A DNA stretch of 64,000 nt, taken from positions 62,001 through 126,000 of the forward strand of contig CAYVKL010000004.1 in assembly GCA_964452085.1 (NCBI GenBank). The letters are read 5' to 3'. Under the pieces are notes generated by a model that was not told the origin of the DNA, made no database searches, and saw nothing but the letters and a program-made list of their open reading frames with translations. This DNA is from Methanobacterium sp964452085. Lineage in GTDB: Archaea > Methanobacteriota > Methanobacteria > Methanobacteriales > Methanobacteriaceae. The position numbers and the translations under genes were made by a program. This document shows positions 47,424 through 55,981 of this stretch, piece after piece; position 1 is the stretch's first letter; the number at the start of each line of letters is the position of its first letter.

Positions 47424-49187
47424 ATGTTACCTTCTGACAATATTCCTATGAATTCACAATACTATTTAATGAAATTAAGTTATTGTGAAAAACATCACAG
47501 AATTTCTGTTGAGAATATATCGCCATGTGATTATAAAATAAATAATTGGCAAGATCCTAATCCTAAATTTATTCAACAATATTTTGATGGTGTTATCATC
47601 CTAAATGACGATACTAAACCAAAAAAATCTAAAAAGAAAAAACTTCACCTTAATTTGAGATTTATTTTGTTATTAATGTATTTAACATCTATTTTAGCGG
47701 GTGTTTCTTTTGCAGTTGAAACTCCCAAGAACACCCTCAGCCAGGATCTTAATTCAACCAATGATTTAAACCCAGATCTTATTGAGGGCAATGATAATAC
47801 AACAAAAAATAAAATTGGGCTGGTATCATTTAACGAGGCTTTTGATGATGGTCTAACCTGGAATACAGGTGGGAATACTTCATGGATTGGATATGATAAT
47901 GGTACAGCTGACTATGCAAAAAGTACTTCCATAGATGATAAAGAGCAAACATGGATAGAAACTACTCTTAACGGTCCGGGAACTTTAAAATACTGGTGGA
48001 AAGTCTCATCAGAAAATAATTATGACTATTTGTATCTATTTCTGGATGGGGCAATTGTTTATGGAATCACAGGGGAAGTGAACTGGGAGCAAAGAATTCT
48101 CTATTTAAATCAAGGGTTACACACCCTGCGTTGGGTCTATCAGAAAGATGAAATGAGTAGTAATGGAACTGATGAAGGTTTAGTTGATGGAGTGGAGTGG
48201 ATTCCTGGAATTAATCCTGATTTAAACAGTGGTAGTTATGCAATACTCGCTGGAGTGAATAAGTACCCATTCATAAACAAGTTATACTGTTGTGATGATG
48301 ATGTTTATGATATGTACCGGGTGTGCTCTGAAATTTGGAAGATGCCCACCAGTAACATATTCAGTCTGGTGGATAGTCTAGCCTCTAAAAGCAATATCCA
48401 CAATATGATTAACACTCTGGCAGCCCTTATGACCGCTCAGAATACTTTCATATTTTACTTCTCTGGTCATGGTTCATATGCTCCTGATGAAGAACCTTTT
48501 GATGAAACTGATGGTAAAGACGAATACATATGCCCCTATGATACTACTAAAAAAGATTCTACTATGATTAGTGATGATGAACTCTTCAGCTGGTTTGGGG
48601 TTTTACCTACATTTAAGGTCTTAAGTATTTTTGATTCCTGTTTTAGTGGAGGTATGATACCCAATAAAGGAGCTATTAACGATACTTCTCTCCTTCGGTA
48701 TATGTACCTGGCTGCATGTAATGAAAATGAAACCTGTAGTGAAGACTCCAGTTTGCCTAATGGATTTTTCACATACTACCTAACAGAAGCATTTAAGGGA
48801 GTAACTGATCCGTTGATTGATTTAGATGGAGATCAAACCATATCAGTTGAAGAGGCATTTAAATATGCTCTAAATAATGTTACATTAACACAACCTTACA
48901 CTCCACAGATTTACGATCCAGACGAGACTGTAGAATTTGAAATACCCGAAAAAGTCATTGCTATTAACAGCAGCATCCCTGTTAATGACATTATTGTTAA
49001 TTCTAATCCTTTTGCAACGATTTTTGAATTAGATAATAATATAAATCCTGCATCTCAGGTTAATATATCCAATCAAGTCGATGAAAACAATAATACCAAT
49101 TCTTCACCTGTCCAACAAGATATAATTGAATTTTTAACTTTCATGCTCGTTGTTTTCAGTGGAATTGTAGTTTTTAAACTTAAGTAA
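47424..49187 (+). CDS. membrane-anchored caspase-like (C14) protease with carbohydrate-binding-like domain
   Basis: Up to 587 aa. A membrane/signal segment at about 79-98 (FILLLMYLTSILAGVSFA), a beta-sandwich (about 135-260: WNTGGNTSWIG, TWIETTLNGPGTLKYWWKVSS, HTLRWVYQKD), then a caspase-like domain with His349 (YFSGHGS) and Cys406 (DSCFSGG), an EF-hand-like loop DLDGDQTISVEEA (about 463-475) and a C-terminal membrane helix. The 78 residues before the signal segment are unusual (CEKHHR, basic KKSKKKK) and no RBS marks any start, so the true start may be nearer the membrane segment. Likely a secreted Arg/Lys-specific protease. Confidence 0.75.
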   Translation: MLPSDNIPMNSQYYLMKLSYCEKHHRISVENISPCDYKINNWQDPNPKFIQQYFDGVIILNDDTKPKKSKKKKLHLNLRFILLLMYLTSILAGVSFAVETPKNTLSQDLNSTNDLNPDLIEGNDNTTKNKIGLVSFNEAFDDGLTWNTGGNTSWIGYDNGTADYAKSTSIDDKEQTWIETTLNGPGTLKYWWKVSSENNYDYLYLFLDGAIVYGITGEVNWEQRILYLNQGLHTLRWVYQKDEMSSNGTDEGLVDGVEWIPGINPDLNSGSYAILAGVNKYPFINKLYCCDDDVYDMYRVCSEIWKMPTSNIFSLVDSLASKSNIHNMINTLAALMTAQNTFIFYFSGHGSYAPDEEPFDETDGKDEYICPYDTTKKDSTMISDDELFSWFGVLPTFKVLSIFDSCFSGGMIPNKGAINDTSLLRYMYLAACNENETCSEDSSLPNGFFTYYLTEAFKGVTDPLIDLDGDQTISVEEAFKYALNNVTLTQPYTPQIYDPDETVEFEIPEKVIAINSSIPVNDIIVNSNPFATIFELDNNINPASQVNISNQVDENNNTNSSPVQQDIIEFLTFMLVVFSGIVVFKLK

Positions 49188-49315
49188 TATAGCGTTAAGC
49201 CTAAAAACTGATTGAAGCATACACTCTTTTTATCTTAACAAGTGAAAAGCTCTTAATATCTTTACCAATTGTAAACAGATCCATTCTAATAGCAAACCAT
49301 TTGAGATGAATTGAG

Positions 49316-51286
49316 TTATTTAACTTCTCGTTGGAAAACAAATCCACCTAATATCAATAACAACGATACTATAATAGGTACAATTGGCATACCCGTATTT
49401 TGAAGTGGAATTGTAGTTGCTTTAACCAATTCTCCTTTTATATTCTGATTTACGTGAATACTTAATGCTCCTATGTTGGTCAATTGATTGTAGGTTAAGG
49501 AGTTAACTGTAACCATATTGGTGAAACTACCCAATTGACTGGCCAGGGCTTTGATTATTATGATAGCGGTCTGGTTATAGGGAATATCACCTATATACCA
49601 TAATCCACTTTCGGGGTCATAAGTTCCTATGCTGGCCCAATATGAAATGAATGAGAGTCCTGGGGGAAGTTTATCATTAACTGAAACTCCTGATGCAGTG
49701 TCCGGGCCCTGGTTATGAAGTTTTATGGTTAACTGGATTAAATCACCCAGTTTTGGGTTATTATTATCTGATTCTTGTGATAAAACCAGTCCAGCAGCAC
49801 TTACTGTGAAAGCCTTTATACACACACTGGCATTGGTTACCACCCCTGCCATATCCTGCCAGTTTACACCATCACTACTTATGAATCCTTCTTTTAAACT
49901 GGCATTGGCCCTGCTTGAATAATTCATCAGGGGATATTCGTATGCAACAGGACTAAGAACACCAGGGGATGTTATTTTCACCACAATACTGAAGATTTGT
50001 CCCAGATTAAGGGGTATGTAGTTATCAAAGGGAATGGTCTTGTAACCGGGAGTATCTATAACTCCATTTTTCCAGTAAGCCAATATTCCGCTGGTGGGGT
50101 TTTCACTTTGCGGATTTAAATATACTGAGATATTATAGGTTGAATTGGGTCCGAGTGAGTAGAAACTGGCTGCTTTCAATGGATTGGTGGTGTTGGCTGA
50201 AAATACATTGGCAAACCAGGCAGTTTGAGAATTGAAACCAGTCATGTTAACGAAACCGTAAGGGTCGTACTGGTAAACCTGGTTGTAGTTTGAGGGATTT
50301 TCAGTATTCTTGAAGGCGCAGCTTCCCTGAGTGGCCAGTCTGGTGTCGTAATAGGATATATAGAAGTATCCTCCATCACCCCAATTTGCACCCCAACTAT
50401 TTCTCACGATAAAAGCCCCATCACCTGGAGGTGGATTGAGGAAATTGTTTCTATCGTAGTTATCATCCCAGCCCACCAGGCAGATAGCATGGTCTACTGG
50501 TTGAGAACCATTGGAATAATAAGCGTATGAGGTTTCATTATAATAGTCGCCTGAAATGTACATATGGGAGACCACAGCTCCGTATTTCATAATGGCCAGT
50601 TTGTACTGTGCATTATCTGTTGAATTTACTCGTGGAGGTATGAAAACAGTGTCTTGAACGTGTTTGACTGCGGTGAGTCCTGGGGGTGAATAGTCACTGG
50701 TGGTGTTATAGGGATCGCTTGATGCTAGAACTGGGCCTGAATATCGGACCAAATATGCCAGTGCTGCTAACCAGTCCCCTCCTCCCTGGAATGTTCGGTC
50801 AAAGCCTTCAGGGTAACTGTAGCTGAGGATGTTTTTAATATTGTTTTCTGAGAAGTTCCAACTTTCAAAGGGTAGTAGGGATGATTCCAGTGAACCAATG
50901 GTGGCAAAGTCCCAGCAGGTTCCCAGGGGGTTTTGGTTCTTTACTGGGGTCACCCTACCCAGAAGCCGGAGATCATAGTAGGATGGGAGGTTCTGTAGCT
51001 CCTCAGGAGAGAAAATCAAAAAATATTTTAAATATTCAAAATTAATGGGATTGGAAAAATCATCATTTACATTGGCGCCTGATGAGGAATCTCTAAATGC
51101 GTTGATACCATGGGAGGGGTTATTAGAACTGTTAGAACTATTGGAATTATTAGAACTGTTATTGGTGGAATTATTTAGAAGTGAATTATTGAAATCCGTT
51201 ATTTTGTTATCTTGAGCAAAAGAACATCCAGTTGAAGCTAGAAAAAGTAAAAGAACCAGTGATATTGTTATTATTTTATAAAACAT
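49316..51286 (-). CDS. second surface-anchored papain-like (C1) protease
   Basis: A 656-aa paralogue of the 28370 protein. ATG at 51286 chosen for the GGAGAGAG RBS. Signal peptide (about 1-25), an Asn/Ser-rich stretch (about 33-57), C1 domain with Gln118, Cys124 (GTCWDFA), His266 (VDHAICLVGW) and Asn296 (RNSWGANWGDGGY), beta-rich domain, DUF11 (about 510-610), LQNTG, membrane helix and basic end. The catalytic set is complete. Possible substrate of the chagasin-like inhibitors. Confidence 0.9.
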   Translation of the reverse strand: MFYKIITISLVLLLFLASTGCSFAQDNKITDFNNSLLNNSTNNSSNNSNSSNSSNNPSHGINAFRDSSSGANVNDDFSNPINFEYLKYFLIFSPEELQNLPSYYDLRLLGRVTPVKNQNPLGTCWDFATIGSLESSLLPFESWNFSENNIKNILSYSYPEGFDRTFQGGGDWLAALAYLVRYSGPVLASSDPYNTTSDYSPPGLTAVKHVQDTVFIPPRVNSTDNAQYKLAIMKYGAVVSHMYISGDYYNETSYAYYSNGSQPVDHAICLVGWDDNYDRNNFLNPPPGDGAFIVRNSWGANWGDGGYFYISYYDTRLATQGSCAFKNTENPSNYNQVYQYDPYGFVNMTGFNSQTAWFANVFSANTTNPLKAASFYSLGPNSTYNISVYLNPQSENPTSGILAYWKNGVIDTPGYKTIPFDNYIPLNLGQIFSIVVKITSPGVLSPVAYEYPLMNYSSRANASLKEGFISSDGVNWQDMAGVVTNASVCIKAFTVSAAGLVLSQESDNNNPKLGDLIQLTIKLHNQGPDTASGVSVNDKLPPGLSFISYWASIGTYDPESGLWYIGDIPYNQTAIIIIKALASQLGSFTNMVTVNSLTYNQLTNIGALSIHVNQNIKGELVKATTIPLQNTGMPIVPIIVSLLLILGGFVFQREVK

Positions 51287-51401
51287 ACTCTCTCCGAATT
51301 TGGGTTTAAGATATAATTTAATTTGATGTATCATTAATTTAATCCATCAGTCAAGTAGAAAAACCATGATTATAAATCTTAAATTGAATTCTTTATTTTT
51401 T

Positions 51402-51548
51402 CTATTGCATCTTCAGCAGAGTCTGAACATAATCAATAGGATCATCTCTCATTTTTACAATATAAGACAATGCTTTAGGATCTCCAATATTTCCCAATGA
51501 TTTAATAGCATATTGTCTAACCTGACTTTTTTCATCTTGGAGTAACAA
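51402..51548 (-). pseudogene. HEAT-repeat gene fragment
   Basis: The minus strand encodes LLQDEKSQVRQYAIKSLGN, IGDPKALSYIVKMRDDP and a TAG: about one and a half HEAT-like repeats in 48 codons. There is no RBS and the frame is too short for a HEAT protein, so it looks like the 3' remnant of a longer gene. Confidence 0.55.
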
Positions 51549-51589
51549 TTAATAATTAGTACTATTAAATAGCATAATAAGTGATTTTA

Positions 51590-51691
51590 ATGGGGAATGG
51601 GAATGATAAAAAAGTGGGTATTTCAATAATTGTACTATTTGCAGTGCTATCTTTTACATTAGGATGCACCAGCTCTAATAATTCAAATTGA
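51590..51691 (+). CDS. 33-aa lipoprotein-like peptide or truncated gene
   Basis: MGNGNDKKVGISIIVLFAV then a signal segment ending FTLGCTSSNNSN and a stop. The LGC looks like a lipobox, with a Ser/Asn linker starting as in full-length methanogen lipoproteins, so this may be the stump of a larger lipoprotein. AGTGA precedes the ATG. Confidence 0.4.
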   Translation: MGNGNDKKVGISIIVLFAVLSFTLGCTSSNNSN

Positions 51692-51740
51692 TATAGTTAA
51701 GTTGCATTTATAGAACTTAGATGAACTAAGAAGTGATCAT

Positions 51741-52649
51741 ATGTTCAAGAAAAAGAATGAAAACTTCATTAAGAATCTTGAAAACGGGAGAATCCAAACT
51801 CCATTTGTAATAGCAAATAAAACTATTAAAACAGCCCGGAATGGCAATGATTATCTTGAGCTTATATTAACTGATAAAACTGGAGAAATTACTGCCAGAA
51901 TGTTTACCAACAAAGATGCTTCTGAAATATTTGAAAATATACATGAAAAAAGCATTTATAACATTAAGGGTAGTGTTGATGAGTTTCCTCGTAATTCTGG
52001 TAATTTCAGCATTAGAGTTGATGGATTCAAGAAGCTTGACGAAGATGAATATGATATTGATGATTTTACCATAACTTCAGATAAAGACCAGGATCAGTTG
52101 ATTGGTGAGATAAACAAAACCATTCAACAGGTGGAGAATGAATATCTAAAAAATCTTTTGGAAAAATTCTTCAATGATGAGAAATTTACAACTGAGTTCT
52201 GCAAAGCCCCATCTGCTAAAATATACCATCATAACTACTTAGGAGGATTATTAGAACATACTGTGGAAGTTTTAAGAATATGTAAAACTGTTTCAGATAT
52301 ATTTCCCGAACTAGATAAAGATTTACTTTACACTGGAGCAATACTTCACGATGTAGGAAAAATAAAATCATACGACTATGATTTAATTAGTATAGATTTC
52401 TCAACTGAAGGTAAATTATTAGATCACCTAATTATTTCTTCTGATATGGTAAAAGAGAAAATTAATGAAATTAAAATGCCTACTAATCTTTCAACACAAC
52501 TTTTACATATTATTATTAGTCATCATGGAGATGTTCAGAACGGTTGGGGTTCACCAGTCAGTCCTAAAACTCCGGAAGCTGTTGCCCTGCATCATGCTGA
52601 TAATCTTGATTCTAAAGTTAAAGGGATAATTCAGAACAAAGGAGTATAA
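51741..52649 (+). CDS. OB-fold/HD-domain nuclease, YhaM-like
   Basis: A 302-aa protein: an N-terminal OB fold (about 15-100: RIQTPFVIANKTIKTARNGNDYLELILTD) for nucleic acid binding and an HD domain with H173, HD203-204, HH261-262 and D287 (metal ligands complete). B. subtilis YhaM, with the same architecture and length (about 314 aa), is a 3'-5' exonuclease. Two bases separate it from the reverse transcriptase gene, whose RBS (GGAG) lies within its last codons, so they are translated together. This pairing points to a role in the RT system rather than housekeeping RNA decay. Confidence 0.8.
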   Translation: MFKKKNENFIKNLENGRIQTPFVIANKTIKTARNGNDYLELILTDKTGEITARMFTNKDASEIFENIHEKSIYNIKGSVDEFPRNSGNFSIRVDGFKKLDEDEYDIDDFTITSDKDQDQLIGEINKTIQQVENEYLKNLLEKFFNDEKFTTEFCKAPSAKIYHHNYLGGLLEHTVEVLRICKTVSDIFPELDKDLLYTGAILHDVGKIKSYDYDLISIDFSTEGKLLDHLIISSDMVKEKINEIKMPTNLSTQLLHIIISHHGDVQNGWGSPVSPKTPEAVALHHADNLDSKVKGIIQNKGV

Positions 52650-52651
52650 TT

Positions 52652-54247
52652 ATGGAATTAGAGGATCTGGTTGGAAAAGGTTATTTCCCACATGAAGAAC
52701 TTCCCCCATCTTTTAACACTGAAAAATTGGGATTAGAATCAATTGATATCTACAATTATTTTGAAAATTATAAAAATCACCAGTCTAATAAACAACGTAA
52801 GAAAATTGAAAGGAAAGAGACTCAATGTATTCAGTTCACCGTTCCCAAAGTGGGTTTAAAGCGAAGAATATTTGGTATTCCTAATCCAATGCATCAAATT
52901 GAATTATCACAGATTATTACCTCTAATTGGATAGAAGTGGAGGCTATCTACTCAAAATCTAATATTTCTGCGAGTATTCCGATAGATGACCCTAAAGGGA
53001 AAAAAGCAGTTATAACCAAATATAGTTTTGATTTGTTTAAAGAAAAATGTATTGAAGCTTCTTTTAACAAAAAATTTGAACTTAAAACTGATATTGCTAA
53101 ATATTTTCCTTCTATATATACTCATTCAATATCTTGGGCAATGCATACGAAAGCTAAAGCTAAACGGAATAGAACCAACAAAACATTAATAGGGAACCTT
53201 ATTGATAAAGCGGTAAGAAGTGGTCAAAGTGGTCAAACAAATGGAATTCCTATTGGTCCCGACACTTCAAGGATTATAGCTGAAATTCTTGGTTGTACAT
53301 TCGACAAAAGGTTACAAGATGAATTCCCAGCTATTGTTGGCTATCGATTTGTAGATGATTGTACATTTTATTTCTCTTCATATTCTGATGCTGAACTCGT
53401 TTTTAAATGTTTTGAAACAATGTTAACTAACTATGGATTGAATGTAAATGAGGAAAAAACAATAATCAATAAACTTCCCTATTCTTTTGAATCAGAATGG
53501 TCAATTTTACTTTCAAATTACCGAATACGTTACAAATGGACAATGAAAAGAAAATCAAATAAAAAACGTAGAGAAATATGGATAAAAGCACAAAAAAAGG
53601 ATATAAAAAATTTTATCAGTCTATCATTTAAATTAGCTAATGAAAACCCAAAAGATTCCGTTATAAAATATGCAATTCGAAAAATTGGCTATACAAAAAT
53701 ATTTAAAGAAAATTGGAGTTTATTTGAGGGACTTATCTATAAAATGGGAATTTCAGAACCAGTGATCTTACCAGATATCCTTAAAATTTTATTATATTAT
53801 CGGAAGCATGTTGATAAGAGTAGATTAAAAGAATTTTTAATGACAATTTTAGAAGAACACCACTATAAAGGACATAATTTTGAAATTTCATGGGGTTTAT
53901 GGGTTGCAAAGACATTTTCAATTGAAATTAGAGATGATCTAGCTCAAAAAATTATTAAATCCCAAGATGTTATTTCAATAATCATTGCTTTGGATATGAT
54001 GGAAGAAGGATTAATTTCTAAATCAATAGATTTGACTGAATTAGAATCAGAATTAACTGAAGAAGGGTTATTTGATGAACAATGGTTATTAGTATATGAG
54101 TCTATAAAAAAGGGATGGTTAAAGCCTTCAGATCCTGATATACTCAAAAATTCTTTATTCTTCAGTGAGTTATATAGGCGGGACATTGAATTTTATGATC
54201 CATCTAGACAGATAGATATTAAAGACTTTGGGCCATCTGGATATTAA
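52652..54247 (+). CDS. Abi/UG-type defence reverse transcriptase
   Basis: A 531-aa RT. Palm motifs: A, TDIAKYFPSIYTHSI with Asp147; B, GQTNGIPIGPDTS (194-206); C, YRFVDD with Asp235-236. YTHSI, GPDTSRIIAEI and FVDD rather than YADD are features of the AbiK/Abi-P2/unknown-group (DRT) defence RTs, not of group II intron or retron RTs. After the thumb (about 300) the rest is alpha-helical with repeat-like spacing, as in AbiK-type RTs. No retron msr-msd or intron structure is seen nearby. Likely an anti-phage RT; exact DRT class cannot be set by eye. Confidence 0.85.
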   Translation: MELEDLVGKGYFPHEELPPSFNTEKLGLESIDIYNYFENYKNHQSNKQRKKIERKETQCIQFTVPKVGLKRRIFGIPNPMHQIELSQIITSNWIEVEAIYSKSNISASIPIDDPKGKKAVITKYSFDLFKEKCIEASFNKKFELKTDIAKYFPSIYTHSISWAMHTKAKAKRNRTNKTLIGNLIDKAVRSGQSGQTNGIPIGPDTSRIIAEILGCTFDKRLQDEFPAIVGYRFVDDCTFYFSSYSDAELVFKCFETMLTNYGLNVNEEKTIINKLPYSFESEWSILLSNYRIRYKWTMKRKSNKKRREIWIKAQKKDIKNFISLSFKLANENPKDSVIKYAIRKIGYTKIFKENWSLFEGLIYKMGISEPVILPDILKILLYYRKHVDKSRLKEFLMTILEEHHYKGHNFEISWGLWVAKTFSIEIRDDLAQKIIKSQDVISIIIALDMMEEGLISKSIDLTELESELTEEGLFDEQWLLVYESIKKGWLKPSDPDILKNSLFFSELYRRDIEFYDPSRQIDIKDFGPSGY

Positions 54248-54390
54248 ATTAACCCCCTCAATATTAGAAGAAAAAATGAGATTTCCAGTAGTAATGGGTG
54301 GAATAATAAATTTGAAGTGATTTAAAATGTATTGTTTTACTTCATTATAGAACAGAATAACGAATAATAAATGATGCTATAATGAATATT

Positions 54391-54936
54391 TTATTTTTTT
54401 TCCACATCGACTACGATAACCTTGATCGGAACAATTGGAAAATGTTTTTTTAGTAATTTTAAATCATTAATTAATAGTTCACCATATGCCATGCCTGATG
54501 ACATTGATTTTTGTAAGCGATGGCTTGGTAATATTTCCACTCCCATGTCTATTTTATTTTGATTGTAGAAATATTGGAATTTTGCAAGATCATATGTCAT
54601 GAAACTGTATTTTCCAAATTGTACTTGTATTCCTACTTTATTTTTGCAGAAGTCTATTTTTTTATAACCTTTCACATTTGAGTTATCACAACTATTGAAT
54701 GCGAATCTGTCAATTAATACGTCATAATTGTGTTTTTCGAAATATTCTTTAAATTCGGTTCTAAAAACTGTTGGAGAATATATTTCTTGTCCTTTTCTGT
54801 TTTTTTCTTCGCATATTTTACTTTTTTCGCCAATTATGTTTTCTATTATTGTATTTATTTCATCATTTTGGTCAGGATATTTTTTTTGAAGTATTTCAGA
54901 TCCGCCTAAATGAGAAAATTCACATTTGGTAATCAT
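54391..54936 (-). CDS. BglII/BstYI-like type II restriction endonuclease
   Basis: About 181 aa from the ATG at 54936, right after the methyltransferase stop. KIDFCKNKVGIQVQFGKYSFMTYDL matches the BglII-family active-site region. BglII uses Asp84, Glu93 and Gln95; at the same spacing this protein has Asp95, Gln104 and Gln106, so the catalytic Glu appears to be Gln. Relatives cut AGATCT or RGATCY; that specificity is inferred. Loss of the Glu could mean a weak or dead nuclease. Co-transcribed with the methyltransferase. Confidence 0.7.
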   Translation of the reverse strand: MITKCEFSHLGGSEILQKKYPDQNDEINTIIENIIGEKSKICEEKNRKGQEIYSPTVFRTEFKEYFEKHNYDVLIDRFAFNSCDNSNVKGYKKIDFCKNKVGIQVQFGKYSFMTYDLAKFQYFYNQNKIDMGVEILPSHRLQKSMSSGMAYGELLINDLKLLKKHFPIVPIKVIVVDVEKK

Positions 54937-54937
54937 T

Positions 54938-55858
54938 TTAATCAATCAATTTAGTTTGTTTTGATTTGACAGGGTTTATTTCAACAAATTTCGGTGGAAG
55001 ATTATTGGGATTACTTGGATTGTAAACAGATCTTTCCATTGGCCTTACACGCAGTTTTCCATTTTCAGCCTGTTTTATCCTCTGATTTGCTATATTTATA
55101 TACTTTGACATTATTTCAGCCCCCATAACTCGTCTTTGATTTTTAAGTGCGGCTATAGCAGTTGTTCCAACACCCATAAATGGATCAAAAACCCAATCTC
55201 CTTCATTTGTTAATGATAATATTAACCTCTCGATGAGTTCTACAGGGAACTGACACGGATGGGAAGTTTTTTCGATATGATTAGACTTTACATTAGGAAT
55301 TTCCCAGATATCACTAGGGTTTTTACCCTTTGGGTTACAGGACAATTTTCCTTTGTTAGGACCTTTAAAATGTTTTTTATTAGGATATTTTTGTGGTACA
55401 CGTACAGGATCTAAATTAAATGTATAATCTTCGTTTTTAGTGAACCAAAGTACAACTTCATAACGACCTGAAAATCGTTTTGAAGCATGTAACCCATGGC
55501 CAAAATGCCAAACAATCCTATTTCGCATTTTTAAATTATATTTATCAAAAATAGGGTATAATAATATATCTAATGGAATAATTTGACCTTTATCAACGTA
55601 ATTACCGACTTGCCAACATATGCTCCCATTACTGTCTAATATACGAACACATTCTTTGATAACCTTTTGTTGGTCACGGATATACTCTTGGATATCTAAT
55701 TTGTTTTCATAATCTTTACCTAAATTATAAGGAGGAGATGTGACAATTAATTTAACAAACTCGTCAGGTATTTCATTGAGTAAATCCAGGCAGTTACCTT
55801 TAAATAATACTAGATCTGCTTCTATATTGAATTGATTCTCTATGCGAATTTTACTCAT
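54938..55858 (-). CDS. DNA methyltransferase of the BglII-like R-M system
   Basis: A 306-aa beta-class enzyme: catalytic motif IV TSPPY (40-44) comes before the SAM-binding motif I FDPFMGVGTT (224-233). TSPPY favours N4-cytosine methylation, as in M.BglII, though N6-adenine is possible. KTSHPCQFPVELIERLI is the usual segment before motif I. It protects the host sites; AGATCT occurs in this window (for example 2370 and 4430). Divergent from the PLD-helicase operon over 123 bases. Confidence 0.85.
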   Translation of the reverse strand: MSKIRIENQFNIEADLVLFKGNCLDLLNEIPDEFVKLIVTSPPYNLGKDYENKLDIQEYIRDQQKVIKECVRILDSNGSICWQVGNYVDKGQIIPLDILLYPIFDKYNLKMRNRIVWHFGHGLHASKRFSGRYEVVLWFTKNEDYTFNLDPVRVPQKYPNKKHFKGPNKGKLSCNPKGKNPSDIWEIPNVKSNHIEKTSHPCQFPVELIERLILSLTNEGDWVFDPFMGVGTTAIAALKNQRRVMGAEIMSKYINIANQRIKQAENGKLRVRPMERSVYNPSNPNNLPPKFVEINPVKSKQTKLID

Positions 55859-55981
55859 ATTAACCCTACAATTTTAGATGTGAAATTATCTTTTATTAAC
55901 TTATGTCTCTCTAACGATACAAATATATATTGTAGTACTAATAATTGATCATTTACTAATAAAAGCCGTTTAGGGGAGAAA

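Noticed and set aside
52652..54247. Retron or group II intron RT
   Set aside because: Motif C is FVDD, the YTHSI/GPDTS blocks are of the Abi/UG type, and no intron ribozyme domain or inverted-repeat msr-msd region flanks the gene.
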